The notes: generated by a model from the sequence alone, not told the origin. Numbered from the stretch's first letter, positions 25,082 through 33,969 are shown. The stretch is DNA of 64,000 nucleotides from an uncultured Agathobacter sp. (GCA_910587655.1 CAJUND010000002.1:62001-126000); one strand, 5' to 3'. Numbers and translations: made by a program.

Positions 25082-25867
25082 ATGCCAAAGCTTATTTTTT
25101 TTGATATTGACGGAACACTGTGGGATGACAATATGCAGATGCCGGAGAGTACCGTGCCTGCATTAAAAGCACTTCAGAAAAACGGACATAAAATCTTTTT
25201 ATGCAGCGGACGCGCCAGGGGAAATATCAGGGACCCGCGGCTTTTAGATATTGGATTTGACGGGATTGTTGCTGCCTGCGGCAACCATATTGAGTATCAT
25301 GGAAAAGTGGTTTATGAAAAGCTGGTCACACCGGAGCTGACAAAAAAGGTGGTAGAGCTGCTCAGGATCTGTCATATGCCTGTTGTGCTGGAAGGACCGG
25401 AGTACCACTGGATTGATGAAAAAGGATTTGAGGATGACCCGTATGTGCTTTATCTTTTTAAGGAGATGGGACAGTCGGCAAAGATACTCCAGGGATATAC
25501 GGAAGATATCCGGATTAACAAATTCTCAGGTGATTTACTTCCTGATACGGATTATGAGCGTATCAAAAGAGAACTCGGGGATGTATTTGAGTTTCTGGTT
25601 CACGAGGGAAATGTGGTGGAATTTGTACCAAAGGGTACGTCAAAAGCAACAGGAATTGCCTGGCTGTGCAGTTATCTGCATGTGGACAGAGAGGATACCT
25701 ATGCGGTGGGGGACAGTGTGAATGATCTTGACATGCTGGGGTATGTCGGACACGGGATTGCCATGGGAAACGGTACAGCCCCTGCAAAGGAAGCAGCAGA
25801 ATATGTGACAGCGGATATTCACAGGGATGGAATCAGATATGCCATGGAACATTATAAACTGTTGTAA
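25082..25867 (+). CDS. Cof-type HAD-IIB family hydrolase
   Basis: This 261-residue cytoplasmic phosphatase has motif I FFDIDGTLWDDN at residues 6-17, motif II LCSGRARGN near residue 41, and the late motif GDSVNDLDMLGYVGHGIAMGN with the usual type IIB cap (C2) between. The frame is open to an ATG at 25058, but the GAGGAG at 25066-25071 lies inside that extension and serves ATG 25082. Cof-type enzymes dephosphorylate sugar phosphates, FMN-type or pyridoxal-phosphate-type compounds; the substrate here cannot be read. It is monocistronic, with its own promoter and the groE operon promoter right after it. Confidence 0.87.
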   Translation: MPKLIFFDIDGTLWDDNMQMPESTVPALKALQKNGHKIFLCSGRARGNIRDPRLLDIGFDGIVAACGNHIEYHGKVVYEKLVTPELTKKVVELLRICHMPVVLEGPEYHWIDEKGFEDDPYVLYLFKEMGQSAKILQGYTEDIRINKFSGDLLPDTDYERIKRELGDVFEFLVHEGNVVEFVPKGTSKATGIAWLCSYLHVDREDTYAVGDSVNDLDMLGYVGHGIAMGNGTAPAKEAAEYVTADIHRDGIRYAMEHYKLL

Positions 25868-25921
25868 AGCAGTGGATGCCCTATTAAATTATAAAAATAG
25901 AATAAACTTTAAACATTACTG

Positions 25922-25950
25922 TTGACATCGAAAAACAACAGTGCTATTTT
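25922..25950 (+). promoter_or_regulatory. Sigma-A promoter of groES-groEL
   Basis: A consensus TTGACA (25922-25927) and TATTTT (25945-25950) are separated by 17 bp. The CIRCE operator begins 15 bp downstream, covering the region right after the expected start. Confidence 0.85.
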
Positions 25951-25965
25951 ATTATCAGAACGAAG

Positions 25966-25992
25966 TTAGCACTCGAATTGAATGAGTGCTAA
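25966..25992 (+). promoter_or_regulatory. CIRCE operator (HrcA binding site)
   Basis: TTAGCACTC (25966-25974), a 9-bp spacer and GAGTGCTAA (25984-25992) form the exact consensus CIRCE inverted repeat. It is the binding site of the heat-shock repressor HrcA, so groESL here is a class I heat-shock operon. hrcA is not in this window. Confidence 0.97.
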
Positions 25993-26018
25993 CAAATCAT
26001 AAAGGAGGCTTGTATATT

Positions 26019-26303
26019 ATGAAATTAGTGCCATTGACGGACAGAGTTGTATTGAAGCAGCTGGAAGCAGAAGAGACCACAGCATCTGGTATCATTCTGA
26101 CAGGAACTGCGCAGGAGAAGCCGCAGGAGGCTTTGGTAATTGCAGTCGGACCGGGCGGAATGGTTGACGGCAAGGAAGTTACCATGCAGGTAAAAGAAGG
26201 CCAGAAGGTAATCTATTCCAAATATTCCGGAACAGAAGTAAAGCTTGAAGGCGAAGAATATATTATTGTTCGCCAGAACGATATTTTAGCAGTTGTTGAG
26301 TAA
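26019..26303 (+). CDS. groES: Co-chaperonin GroES
   Basis: GroES is the heptameric lid of the GroEL folding chamber. The 94-residue protein has the usual start (MKLVPLTDRVVLKQLEAEE), the mobile loop TASGIILTGTAQEKPQEALV and the conserved ending YSKYSGTEVKLEGEEYIIVRQ split by the roof strand. ATG 26019 follows AAAGGAGG at 26001-26008; an upstream in-frame start near 25986 would overlap the CIRCE element and is rejected. It is the first gene of the HrcA/CIRCE-controlled operon. Confidence 0.97.
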   Translation: MKLVPLTDRVVLKQLEAEETTASGIILTGTAQEKPQEALVIAVGPGGMVDGKEVTMQVKEGQKVIYSKYSGTEVKLEGEEYIIVRQNDILAVVE

Positions 26304-26327
26304 TAGTCAGAAAGGAAGAAAAATAAA

Positions 26328-27953
26328 ATGGCAAAGGAAATTAAGTATGGATCAGAGGCAAGGGCTGCACTTGGCGCCGGTGTTGACAAATTAGCAGATA
26401 CCGTCCGGGTAACGCTTGGACCGAAAGGACGCAATGTAGTACTGGATAAGTCTTTTGGCGCTCCGCTTATTACAAACGATGGCGTTACCATCGCAAAAGA
26501 AATTGAACTTGAGGATGCATTTGAAAATATGGGTGCACAGCTTGTTAAGGAAGTAGCTACCAAGACAAACGACGTTGCCGGAGACGGGACAACAACAGCT
26601 ACAGTATTAACCCAGGCAATGGTATCAGAAGGTATGAAAAACCTGGAAGCAGGAGCGAACCCGATTGTATTAAGGCGTGGCATGAAGAAAGCTACGGATG
26701 TCGCTGTCAATGCATTAAAGGAAATGAGCCAGAAAGTCAACGGCAAGGAACAGATTGCAAAGGTTGCTGCTATTTCTGCAGGGGATGATGAGGTTGGTAA
26801 TCTGGTTGCCGATGCAATGGAAAAGGTTACCAATGACGGCGTTATCACCATCGAGGAATCCAAGACCATGGAGACAGAGCTGGATTTAGTGGAAGGTATG
26901 CAGTTTGACAGAGGTTACCTGTCCGCTTATATGTGCACTGACATGGACAAAATGGAAGCAGTTCTGGATGATCCGTACATTTTAATCACAGACAAAAAGA
27001 TTTCCAATATCCAGGATATCCTGCCGATGCTGGAGCAGATTGTACAGTCCGGTGCAAGACTTTTAATTATTGCAGAGGATATCGAGGGAGAAGCGCTTAC
27101 CACCTTAATCGTCAACAAACTGCGCGGAACATTCAATGTTGTTGCAGTTAAGGCACCGGGATACGGTGACAGAAGAAAGGCAATGCTTGAGGATATTGCA
27201 ATCTTAACCGGCGGTCAGGTCATCAGCTCTGAGCTGGGGCTTGAGCTTAAGGATGCAACCATGGATATGCTTGGAAAGGCAAAGTCTGTTAAGGTTCAGA
27301 AGGAGAATACCATTATTGTTGACGGTGCAGGCGATAAGGATGCCATCCAGTCCAGAATCGGACAGATCCGTACACAGATTGATGAAACCACTTCTGAATT
27401 TGACAAAGAGAAACTTCAGGAAAGACTTGCCAAGATGGCAGGCGGTGTGGCAGTTATCCGTGTCGGCGCTGCAACGGAGACAGAGATGAAAGAGGCAAAG
27501 CTTCGCATGGAAGATGCCTTAAATGCTACCCGTGCCGCAGTAGAGGAAGGAATTATCGCAGGAGGCGGTTCTGCATATATCCACGCTTCCAAGAAGATTG
27601 AAACACTGATTGAGAGTCTTGAGGGAGACGAGAAGACCGGTGCAAAGGTTATTCTTAAGGCACTGGAATCCCCGCTTTACTATATTGCTGCAAATGCCGG
27701 ATTAGAGGGCGCAGTTATTATCAATAAAGTAAAGGAATCCAAGGAAGGCACAGGATTTGACGCAACAAGCGAGCAGTACGTTGACATGGTATCTTCCGGT
27801 ATCCTTGATCCGGTTAAGGTTACAAGAAGCGCCCTGCAGAATGCAACATCTGTTGCATCAACACTTCTTACTACTGAGTCAGCAGTTGCCAACATCAAAG
27901 AAGATGTACCGGCAATGCCTGCAGGAGCTCCGGGCGGAATGGGCATGATGTAG
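26328..27953 (+). CDS. groEL: 60 kDa chaperonin GroEL
   Basis: GroEL forms the double heptameric ring that folds proteins with ATP and GroES. The 541-residue length is standard. Visible hallmarks are the nucleotide-binding VTLGPKGRNVVLDKSFGAP and VAGDGTTTATVL (with the catalytic Asp) and the hinge and apical segments, including KAPGYGDRRKAMLEDIAILT. The late AAVEEGIIAGGG segment and a Gly-Met-rich C-terminal tail ending GGMGMM are also present. It is 24 bp after groES in the same CIRCE-controlled operon and ends before a strong terminator. Nothing unusual is seen. Confidence 0.98.
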   Translation: MAKEIKYGSEARAALGAGVDKLADTVRVTLGPKGRNVVLDKSFGAPLITNDGVTIAKEIELEDAFENMGAQLVKEVATKTNDVAGDGTTTATVLTQAMVSEGMKNLEAGANPIVLRRGMKKATDVAVNALKEMSQKVNGKEQIAKVAAISAGDDEVGNLVADAMEKVTNDGVITIEESKTMETELDLVEGMQFDRGYLSAYMCTDMDKMEAVLDDPYILITDKKISNIQDILPMLEQIVQSGARLLIIAEDIEGEALTTLIVNKLRGTFNVVAVKAPGYGDRRKAMLEDIAILTGGQVISSELGLELKDATMDMLGKAKSVKVQKENTIIVDGAGDKDAIQSRIGQIRTQIDETTSEFDKEKLQERLAKMAGGVAVIRVGAATETEMKEAKLRMEDALNATRAAVEEGIIAGGGSAYIHASKKIETLIESLEGDEKTGAKVILKALESPLYYIAANAGLEGAVIINKVKESKEGTGFDATSEQYVDMVSSGILDPVKVTRSALQNATSVASTLLTTESAVANIKEDVPAMPAGAPGGMGMM

Positions 27954-27978
27954 GATTTATTATAAAATTATGCATAAC

Positions 27979-28020
27979 ATACAGCACACTGCGGCATTTG
28001 CGTGTGCTGTATTGCTTTTT
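27979..28020 (+). terminator. Rho-independent terminator of groESL
   Basis: ATACAGCACAC (27979-27989) pairs with GTGTGCTGTAT (28002-28012), followed by TGCTTTTTT. Confidence 0.88.
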
Positions 28021-28052
28021 TGGAAAAACGGCTTTTATTTTTGGTGCTGTCA

Positions 28053-28061
28053 TGGTATACT
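28053..28061 (+). promoter_or_regulatory. Extended -10 promoter of degV
   Basis: TG-G-TATACT (28053-28061) is an extended -10 element. No good -35 exists 17 bp upstream. An overlapping alternative is TTGGTG (28041) with TACAAG (28063). The leader would be about 55 nt. Confidence 0.45.
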
Positions 28062-28123
28062 GTACAAGTTGGGAAAATGTAATGTGTTCTTTATCATTAC
28101 AAATATAAAAACCCGGAGGGACT

Positions 28124-28996
28124 ATGAGTAAAGTTATTGTAGTGACCGACAGTAACAGCGGTATTACACAGAACCAGGCGAAAGAATTTGGTATTGTTGT
28201 TATTCCAATGCCGTTTTATATTAACGGACAGATGTACTATGAGGATATAGACCTGACACAGGAGCAGTTTTACCAGAAGCTGACTAAAGGAGGGGAAATC
28301 AAGACCTCCATGCCGATTGTCGGGGAAGTTACAGAACAGTGGGATCAGCTGCTGGAGGAATATGATGAAATTGTGCATATTCCGATGTCATCCGGATTAA
28401 GCAGTTCCTGCGAGACGGCAATGATGCTGTCGCAGGATTATGACGGCAGGGTGCAGGTCGTAAATAACCAGCGTATTTCAGTTACCATGCGCCAGTCTGT
28501 GCTTGATGCAAAAATGCTGGCGGAACATGGAAAGAGCGCAGCTGAAATCAAGGATATTTTAGAGAAGGACAAGTTTGAATCTTCTATTTATATTATGGTG
28601 GATACGCTCGAATACCTGAAAAAGGGCGGAAGAATCACGCCTGCGGCGGCAGCGCTTGGTACACTGTTAAAATTAAAGCCGGTGCTCCAGATTCAGGGGG
28701 AAAAGCTGGATTCTTTTGCAAAAGCACGCACTGTCAGGCAGGCAAAATCCATGATGCTGGATGCCATGAAGACAGACTTTGAAAAGCGTTTTGGCAGCCC
28801 GGATGGAAAACTGATGAATCTTGCAGTGGCATATACGCATGATTATGCTGCAGCTGAAGAATTTAAAAAAGAGGCAGAGGCAGTATTTCCGAATAACGAG
28901 ATAGTGATAAATCCATTGTCGCTTTCTGTATCCTGCCATATTGGACCGGGAGCTCTTGCAATCGCATGTTCAAAATGCATAAAGACAGAAAGATAA
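28124..28996 (+). CDS. DegV family fatty-acid-binding protein
   Basis: The 290-residue protein has the DegV fold. The start SKVIVVTDSNSGI is the conserved N-terminal strand and Asp-Ser turn. The following VIPMPFYINGQMYYE, the KTSMPIVGE loop and IHIPMSSGLSSSC-like segment form the lipid-head pocket (the sequence reads VHIPMSSGLSSSCET). The C-terminal part contains LEYLKKGGRIT and ends with SCHIGPGALAIAC. Family members bind a fatty acid; one class (FakB) presents it to the kinase FakA for phospholipid synthesis. FakA is not in this window, so a FakB role is inference. It precedes purA by 18 bp, probably co-transcribed, without an obvious functional link. Confidence 0.9.
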   Translation: MSKVIVVTDSNSGITQNQAKEFGIVVIPMPFYINGQMYYEDIDLTQEQFYQKLTKGGEIKTSMPIVGEVTEQWDQLLEEYDEIVHIPMSSGLSSSCETAMMLSQDYDGRVQVVNNQRISVTMRQSVLDAKMLAEHGKSAAEIKDILEKDKFESSIYIMVDTLEYLKKGGRITPAAAALGTLLKLKPVLQIQGEKLDSFAKARTVRQAKSMMLDAMKTDFEKRFGSPDGKLMNLAVAYTHDYAAAEEFKKEAEAVFPNNEIVINPLSLSVSCHIGPGALAIACSKCIKTER

Positions 28997-29014
28997 TCAG
29001 GAGGAATATTGAAG

Positions 29015-30307
29015 ATGGTAAAAGCAGTTGTTGGCGCAAACTGGGGAGATGAAGGAAAAGGAAAAATAACGGATATGCTGGCAAAGCAGGCGGATATCAT
29101 TGTTCGCTTTCAGGGAGGAGCAAATGCAGGGCATACCATAGTAAATGATTATGGCAAATTTGCACTGCATACCCTTCCGTCCGGTGTATTTTACGGACAT
29201 ACCACAAGTGTGATTGGCAATGGCGTGGCACTTAATATTCCCGTTCTCTTTGATGAAATAAAATCAATTACGGACCGTAATGTACCAATGCCGAAAATTT
29301 TAGTCTCAAACAGGGCTCAGATTGTCATGCCGTACCATATCCTGTTCGACCAGTATGAAGAGGAGCGACTGGGAGGAAAGTCCTTCGGTTCCACCAAGTC
29401 CGGGATTGCTCCGTTTTATTCCGATAAATATGCAAAAATCGGTTTCCAGGTCAGCGAACTTTTTGACGAAGAACTGCTAAAGGAAAAAGTTGCAAGGGTT
29501 GCAGAACAGAAAAATGTACTGCTGGAGCATTTATACCACAAACCGCTGATTCAGACGCAGGAATTACTGGATACCCTGCATGAATACCGGGATATGGTCG
29601 CCCCGTATGTCTGTGACATATCTTTATATCTGGACAGGGCGTTAAAGGAAGGAAAAACCATTCTTCTGGAAGGACAGCTTGGAACATTAAAGGATCCGGA
29701 CCATGGAATTTACCCGATGGTTACCTCATCCTCCACACTGGCAGCATACGGTGCGATTGGTGCAGGCATTCCTCCATATGAAATCAGACAGGTGGTTACC
29801 GTATGCAAGGCATATTCATCAGCGGTTGGCGCAGGCGCTTTTGTCAGTGAGATTTTCGGGGATGAGGCAGATGAGCTGCGCAGACGCGGCGGTGACGGCG
29901 GGGAGTTTGGTGCAACGACCGGACGTCCAAGACGTATGGGCTGGTTTGACTGCGTGGCAAGCAGATACGGCTGCCGCCTGCAGGGAACCACGGATGTGGC
30001 GTTTACAGTACTGGATGTACTTGGTTATCTGGATGAGATTCCGGTCTGCGTTGGTTATGAAATCGACGGGGAAGTTACAAAGGAATTTCCGGTAACTGCA
30101 AAACTGGAAAAGGCAAAACCGGTGTTCAAGGTGCTTCCGGGCTGGAAAACGGATATCCGCGGTATCAGAAGCTATGACGAGCTGCCGGAAAACTGCCGGG
30201 GTTACATCGAATTTATTGAGCGTGAAATCGGCTATCCGGTTACCATGGTATCCAACGGACCGGAACGTGACGATATTATTTACCGGAAATCAGCGTTAGC
30301 AAAATAA
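29015..30307 (+). CDS. purA: Adenylosuccinate synthetase PurA
   Basis: PurA joins IMP and aspartate using GTP, the first committed step to AMP. Features include the P-loop GANWGDEGKGK at the N-terminus, the catalytic GGANAGHTIV, the IMP-site segments GSTKSGIAPFYSDK and LEGQLGTLKD-PDHGIYPMVTSSST, and the late aspartate loop with TTGRPRRMGWFD. ATG 29015 lies 10 nt after AGGAGG; a TTG two codons earlier is also in frame, so the exact start could be 29009. The 430-residue length is normal. A strong hairpin terminator follows. Confidence 0.96.
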   Translation: MVKAVVGANWGDEGKGKITDMLAKQADIIVRFQGGANAGHTIVNDYGKFALHTLPSGVFYGHTTSVIGNGVALNIPVLFDEIKSITDRNVPMPKILVSNRAQIVMPYHILFDQYEEERLGGKSFGSTKSGIAPFYSDKYAKIGFQVSELFDEELLKEKVARVAEQKNVLLEHLYHKPLIQTQELLDTLHEYRDMVAPYVCDISLYLDRALKEGKTILLEGQLGTLKDPDHGIYPMVTSSSTLAAYGAIGAGIPPYEIRQVVTVCKAYSSAVGAGAFVSEIFGDEADELRRRGGDGGEFGATTGRPRRMGWFDCVASRYGCRLQGTTDVAFTVLDVLGYLDEIPVCVGYEIDGEVTKEFPVTAKLEKAKPVFKVLPGWKTDIRGIRSYDELPENCRGYIEFIEREIGYPVTMVSNGPERDDIIYRKSALAK

Positions 30308-30315
30308 AAGATGAT

Positions 30316-30355
30316 AAAAATGCCATCTGTATCACATCATACAGATGGCATTTTT
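30316..30355. terminator. Bidirectional terminator between purA and the convergent - strand gene
   Basis: A perfect 17-bp inverted repeat (30316-30332 / 30339-30355) with loop CACATC begins with five A and ends with five T, so it can stop transcription from both sides. It separates purA (+) from the small membrane-protein gene on the - strand. Confidence 0.93.
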
Positions 30356-30374
30356 GCAAATTATTATTCTGAAA

Positions 30375-30608
30375 TCATTTCGTTTGTGTTTCTTTTCCCG
30401 TGTCCCCTGTATCCTTTTTTGTAACCAGCTTATAAATAAACTGGTAAGCCCAGAGCAGTACCGGGATAATGACGGTTGCAAAGACAGATGCCTGAAACAT
30501 GCCCATTGTTTCACTCTTGTCCATGATTGCACAGACTAAGGTAATGATATATAGTCCCACTAAAATGATAATGCCTAAAATGGCAAGAATCTGTTTCACT
30601 TTTTTCAT
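30375..30608 (-). CDS. Small two-helix membrane protein, unknown function
   Basis: The 77-residue protein has two hydrophobic helices, about residues 8-27 and 42-63, a short loop with DKSETMG between, and a charged, Thr-rich tail ending in KETQTK. I recognise no family. It has a good ribosome binding site (GGAGGA on the - strand) and its own sigma-A promoter just upstream, plus a shared terminator downstream, so it looks like a real gene. It is read in the same direction as the MATE gene but has its own promoter between them. Confidence 0.7.
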   Translation of the reverse strand: MKKVKQILAILGIIILVGLYIITLVCAIMDKSETMGMFQASVFATVIIPVLLWAYQFIYKLVTKKDTGDTGKETQTK

Positions 30609-30642
30609 GTATGGAATCCTCCGTTTTTAGAATTGTAACATA

Positions 30643-30671
30643 ACTATAACGAAAAATCCCGCATTCGTCAA
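30643..30671 (-). promoter_or_regulatory. Sigma-A type promoter of the small membrane-protein gene
   Basis: On the - strand TTGACG (30671-30666) and TATAGT (30648-30643) are 17 bp apart, about 35 bp before the start codon at 30608. Confidence 0.75.
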
Positions 30672-30684
30672 TGCCGGTGTACGT

Positions 30685-32004
30685 TTATGCTTTCACCAGC
30701 CGTTTTTCTTTCCATTTACCGGACTGCCAGCGCAGGAACATGCACAGGGCGCGTATGCATTCATCCATTGCCATTCCGATATAGGCACCGGTAACGAGAA
30801 GTCCTAAGCGTATGCCGAAGAAATAAGTTCCGCCTACTGCAAAAAGATACATAAATATAACGGCTATCATAGTTGTAAATACGGCGTCACCGCTTGTCTT
30901 TAGTGCATTTCCAAAAACAAGGTTGCAGGTTCGTCCGATTTCCAGTACGATATCAATAAAAAGCAGTCTGGAAACCAGGGCTGTTATTTCAGCATTATCA
31001 GTAAAAATCTGCATCAGAAAACCGGAAGACAGGGCAATCAGTGCTGCCGTTACGGTTGAGGTTATGATTCCATACAGTGCTGCCTTTCTGGTCTCCCGGA
31101 AGCATTCCTCATATTTCCCGGAACCGGTCCGCCATCCGGTCAGAATTGCATTTGCCTGCGCAAGCGCAGCTCCCACGCAGTAGGAAAAATTGGTAAGCTG
31201 CATGGCATAGGAACGTGCTGTTACATGAATGCCTGCATCATCCATCTGATTGAGGAAACGGATAATCAGGGTCATTGCAACATTGTACAGCGCAGTTTCA
31301 GCAGCGGAAGGAAGACCGATTTTTATAATCTGTCCGAATACCTTTCGTTTTGGCAGGCGGCAGGTATCCTTTATGCGGATCAGGCGTCTGGAGGCTGTTA
31401 TCACTATGATAAGGTTTAAAAGATGCGACAGTACCGTTGCTGTGGCTGCACCTGCAACGCCCATGTCAAGTCCGAAAATAAAAACCGCATTCAGAACCAG
31501 ATTGGTAATATTGGCTGTTACCGTGGCTGCCAATGGCTGTTTTGTATAACCAAATGCCCTGAGGTAGCTGGAAAAAATAGGGACTAACGCATTGATAAAA
31601 CAGCCGCCGCCTACAATTTTCAGGTAAGTTTTTGCATAGGACATAAGCTCCGGTGCAATCCCTACCAGATTCAGGATGCTTCGGGACCCGGTAAACAGAA
31701 CCGCCGCAAGGACTATCCCCACAATTCCGTTAAATACGAGTCCGAGCTGTTTTGCCTGGCAGGCTACTCCGTTTTTTCCCGCACCGATATACTGTGTCAT
31801 GACCGCAATCATACCGGAAGAAATAACAGAGAACATAATTATAAAAATACCGATATAGGTATTAGCTGTACCGACGGCTCCGACTGCCTCATCCCCGACA
31901 AAGGACAGCATCAGTGTATCTGCCATTCCGGCAAGCATGTAGCAGAGTGTTTCCAGGCAGATTGGTACAAACAGCTGTTTCAGGCTTTTCTGCTTTCCTT
32001 CCAT
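30685..32004 (-). CDS. MATE family multidrug/cation efflux transporter
   Basis: This 439-residue polytopic protein (about twelve helices) has the MATE layout of two six-helix halves. The first half begins with FVPICLETLCYMLAGMADTLM and SFVGDEAVGAVG, the characteristic Asp/Val-Gly turn after helix 1-2. MATE pumps export drugs or metabolites using Na+ or H+. The frame is open to 32052, but ATG at 32004 has AGGAGG at the right distance and avoids a very basic leader, so I choose it. It is divergent from an AraC-type regulator gene, which may control it (inference). The substrate is unknown. Confidence 0.9.
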   Translation of the reverse strand: MEGKQKSLKQLFVPICLETLCYMLAGMADTLMLSFVGDEAVGAVGTANTYIGIFIIMFSVISSGMIAVMTQYIGAGKNGVACQAKQLGLVFNGIVGIVLAAVLFTGSRSILNLVGIAPELMSYAKTYLKIVGGGCFINALVPIFSSYLRAFGYTKQPLAATVTANITNLVLNAVFIFGLDMGVAGAATATVLSHLLNLIIVITASRRLIRIKDTCRLPKRKVFGQIIKIGLPSAAETALYNVAMTLIIRFLNQMDDAGIHVTARSYAMQLTNFSYCVGAALAQANAILTGWRTGSGKYEECFRETRKAALYGIITSTVTAALIALSSGFLMQIFTDNAEITALVSRLLFIDIVLEIGRTCNLVFGNALKTSGDAVFTTMIAVIFMYLFAVGGTYFFGIRLGLLVTGAYIGMAMDECIRALCMFLRWQSGKWKEKRLVKA

Positions 32005-32077
32005 ACAACGAGTTCCTCCTTTTTGTTTTATTTTATCTCTTTTTTTAATCAATTACTTGCAATATTTCAGCGAAAAA

Positions 32078-32106
32078 TTGTATTATTTCTACTTTTGGGG
32101 TATAAT
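32078..32106 (+). promoter_or_regulatory. Sigma-A type promoter of the AraC-type regulator gene
   Basis: TTGTAT (32078-32083) and a perfect TATAAT (32101-32106) are 17 bp apart in the 157-bp divergent spacer between the MATE and AraC genes. The rest of the spacer is AT-rich; I could not fix a MATE promoter. Confidence 0.8.
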
Positions 32107-32161
32107 AAGCAAAGAACGTTTTTGTAAATTATGCATGGCTGATTTTCAGAAAGGGGAAGAT

Positions 32162-33031
32162 ATGATTCTGGAGCTGAAAGAAACCAGACCGCATGGAACA
32201 AAGGAATATCCTTATGACCAGTGTTTCATACACAATGTAAGGCATAATTTCCAGTTTCCGGTCCACTGGCATGATGAATTTGAAATCATCTATATCATAA
32301 AGGGAAGTCTTAAGATATCAATCGAAGACCAGGATTATACGGGGAAAGCGGGGGCAGTGTTTCTGGTGAATCCCAGGGAACTGCATTTAATGGGCTCCTT
32401 TGATCTTTCAGTCGCTTATTATACGCTCCTGTTCCCACTGGAATTTATTTCTTTCCAGTCAAAGGATAAGCTGGAACAGACGTTGCTTCAGCCGCTGCGG
32501 AGCGGACGGCTGCTGCTGGCAAATGAAATAAAAGATACAGTACTTCTTAATAAACTGGGAAACCTGTTTGATGAGATGGTTCTTTTAAATGATGAAAAAT
32601 CCCTCTGTTACCAGCTGAAAACACGGATTTTACTTCTGACTTTTTTAAGCAGAATCATGGAGCAGGGGCTATTTACGGTACCGGAGACAGCCGGCAGCCG
32701 TACAGGCAGACAGAAAGAGCTGCTTATTTACATTCAGGAACACTATATGGAAGATATTACGTTGCAGACACTTGCAGATGAGTTCCATCTGTCTGAAAAA
32801 TATATTTCCCGGTATTTTAAAGAACATTTCTGCCTGACCTTTTCCCATTATCTGAACCACCTGCGTCTGACTGGCGCGCAGAGGCTGCTGGAAACAACCG
32901 AGCTGTCTGTAACGGACATTGCGCTTCGTTCCGGTTTTTCCAGTGTCAGTTATTTTATACGGATGTTTAAGGAATGTTACGGGGTTTCCCCGTTAAAATA
33001 CCGTAAGTCTGTCTACAGGGAAATAAAATGA
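32162..33031 (+). CDS. AraC family transcriptional regulator with N-terminal cupin
   Basis: The 289-residue protein starts with an AraC-type cupin sensor (HWHDEFEIIYIIKGSLKI, then GAVFLVNPRELHLM). It ends with two helix-turn-helix units: TLQTLADEFHLSEKYISRYF and the partner TDIALRSGFSSVSYFIRMFK, followed by the typical YGVSPLKYRK. The frame opens at 32057, inside the promoter; ATG 32162 follows AAAGGGGAAG and is preferred. The sensor probably binds a sugar or other small molecule. The divergent neighbour is a MATE exporter, a common arrangement for local control, though AraC proteins can act elsewhere. Target genes are not proven. Confidence 0.9.
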   Translation: MILELKETRPHGTKEYPYDQCFIHNVRHNFQFPVHWHDEFEIIYIIKGSLKISIEDQDYTGKAGAVFLVNPRELHLMGSFDLSVAYYTLLFPLEFISFQSKDKLEQTLLQPLRSGRLLLANEIKDTVLLNKLGNLFDEMVLLNDEKSLCYQLKTRILLLTFLSRIMEQGLFTVPETAGSRTGRQKELLIYIQEHYMEDITLQTLADEFHLSEKYISRYFKEHFCLTFSHYLNHLRLTGAQRLLETTELSVTDIALRSGFSSVSYFIRMFKECYGVSPLKYRKSVYREIK

Positions 33032-33044
33032 ACATAATTTATAC

Positions 33045-33073
33045 TTGGAAAAAGAAAATTCTTTTGTTATAAT
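33045..33073 (+). promoter_or_regulatory. Sigma-A type promoter of the SEC-C protein gene
   Basis: TTGGAA (33045-33050) and TATAAT (33068-33073) are separated by 17 bp; the start codon at 33129 is about 50 nt from the expected start. Confidence 0.75.
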
Positions 33074-33128
33074 ACAGATATATGTGGATTTTCCATGTAA
33101 ATTCGTATATGATGAAGGTGGTATTAAA

Positions 33129-33629
33129 ATGGCTTTATTACAGGAGTGGCAGAAGATTGCCTATAATGAGAAAGCAAACCAGAATGAACTGCAGAAATTC
33201 TGGCAGAGATATTTTCTGCTGGAGAAGGGAGTGTACGAAAAACTTTTAGTTAATCCCGATGAAGCAGTGAGCGGAAGCGTTAAGGAGCTTGCCGAAAAAT
33301 ATGAACTTTCCCTTCTTGAGATGGCTGGTTTTCTGGATGGCATTAATGAAAGCCTGAAGGAGCCGAATCCAATTGAAACCATGGAGGAGGATACCGTGGT
33401 AAGCCTTGCATTTGACAAGGAAAAGCTCTACAAGAACATGGTGGCTGCAAAGGCGGACTGGCTCTATGAACTGCCGATGTGGAATGACATTTTTGATGCC
33501 GAGACAAAAAAGGCGCTTTATCTGGAGCAGAAGAAGTCCGGAACCGTGCGTGTCGGAAAAAAGACCGGACGTAACGACCCGTGTCCATGCGGAAGCGGAC
33601 GCAAATATAAACAGTGCTGTGGCAGATAG
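33129..33629 (+). CDS. SEC-C metal-binding motif protein
   Basis: This 166-residue soluble protein ends in a SEC-C zinc motif, NDPCPCGSGRKYKQCCG, the same module found at the tail of SecA, where it binds zinc and helps contact SecB or ribosomes. The N-terminal 140 residues are mostly helical and acidic (a QKIAYNEKANQNELQ start, later ETKKALYLEQKKSG) and match nothing I can name. The in-frame start at 33045 overlaps the promoter; ATG 33129 has AAGGTGG upstream. It is probably cytoplasmic. Function unknown. Confidence 0.85.
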   Translation: MALLQEWQKIAYNEKANQNELQKFWQRYFLLEKGVYEKLLVNPDEAVSGSVKELAEKYELSLLEMAGFLDGINESLKEPNPIETMEEDTVVSLAFDKEKLYKNMVAAKADWLYELPMWNDIFDAETKKALYLEQKKSGTVRVGKKTGRNDPCPCGSGRKYKQCCGR

Positions 33630-33647
33630 TACATGTCATGGTTTTTG

Positions 33648-33676
33648 TCCCCGGTATTGTTTACTGGGGATACTTT
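33648..33676 (+). terminator. Probable terminator after the SEC-C gene
   Basis: TCCCCGGTA (33648-33656) pairs with TACTGGGGA (33662-33670, one G-T pair) around TTGTT, followed by a poor T-tract (TACTTTGTT). Weak evidence. Confidence 0.4.
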
Positions 33677-33725
33677 GTTACTGATGCAAATCCTGAGTAC
33701 TTTTTCTGCTGAAAGGAGATAATAT

Positions 33726-33941
33726 ATGATGAATAAAATCAAAACATACTGGGATTCATTATCTGAAACAATTGTCCTGACCAAGAAGGAACAGTGCCTT
33801 CTTCTTACGGTTGCCGCGCTTTTGGGCTGCATTACCGGAATGCTGGTTTCCCCGCGCAGGAATATCTGCTGCGGCAATGGAAACGGTGCAAACCATTATT
33901 ATGGTACAGCCGGTGATGATGAGGGAGATACACAGGAGTGA
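33726..33941 (+). CDS. Small single-span membrane protein, unknown function
   Basis: The 71-residue protein has a charged N-terminus, one hydrophobic segment at about residues 23-39 (LLLTVAALLGCITGMLV), then basic SPRRNICC and a polar, acidic tail. The start has two adjacent ATG codons after AAGGAG (33713-33718), so a start at 33726 or 33729 is possible. It lies 28 bp upstream of thrS and may share its transcript. I do not recognise a family; the length and good ribosome binding site support a real gene. Confidence 0.62.
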   Translation: MMNKIKTYWDSLSETIVLTKKEQCLLLTVAALLGCITGMLVSPRRNICCGNGNGANHYYGTAGDDEGDTQE

Positions 33942-33969
33942 TAAGCGGGAAAGAAAAAGGAGATAAAAG

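Noticed and set aside
33630..33969. T-box leader for thrS
   Set aside because: No T-box sequence (TGGNACCGCG type) or Stem I pattern found in the region before thrS or the small upstream gene.
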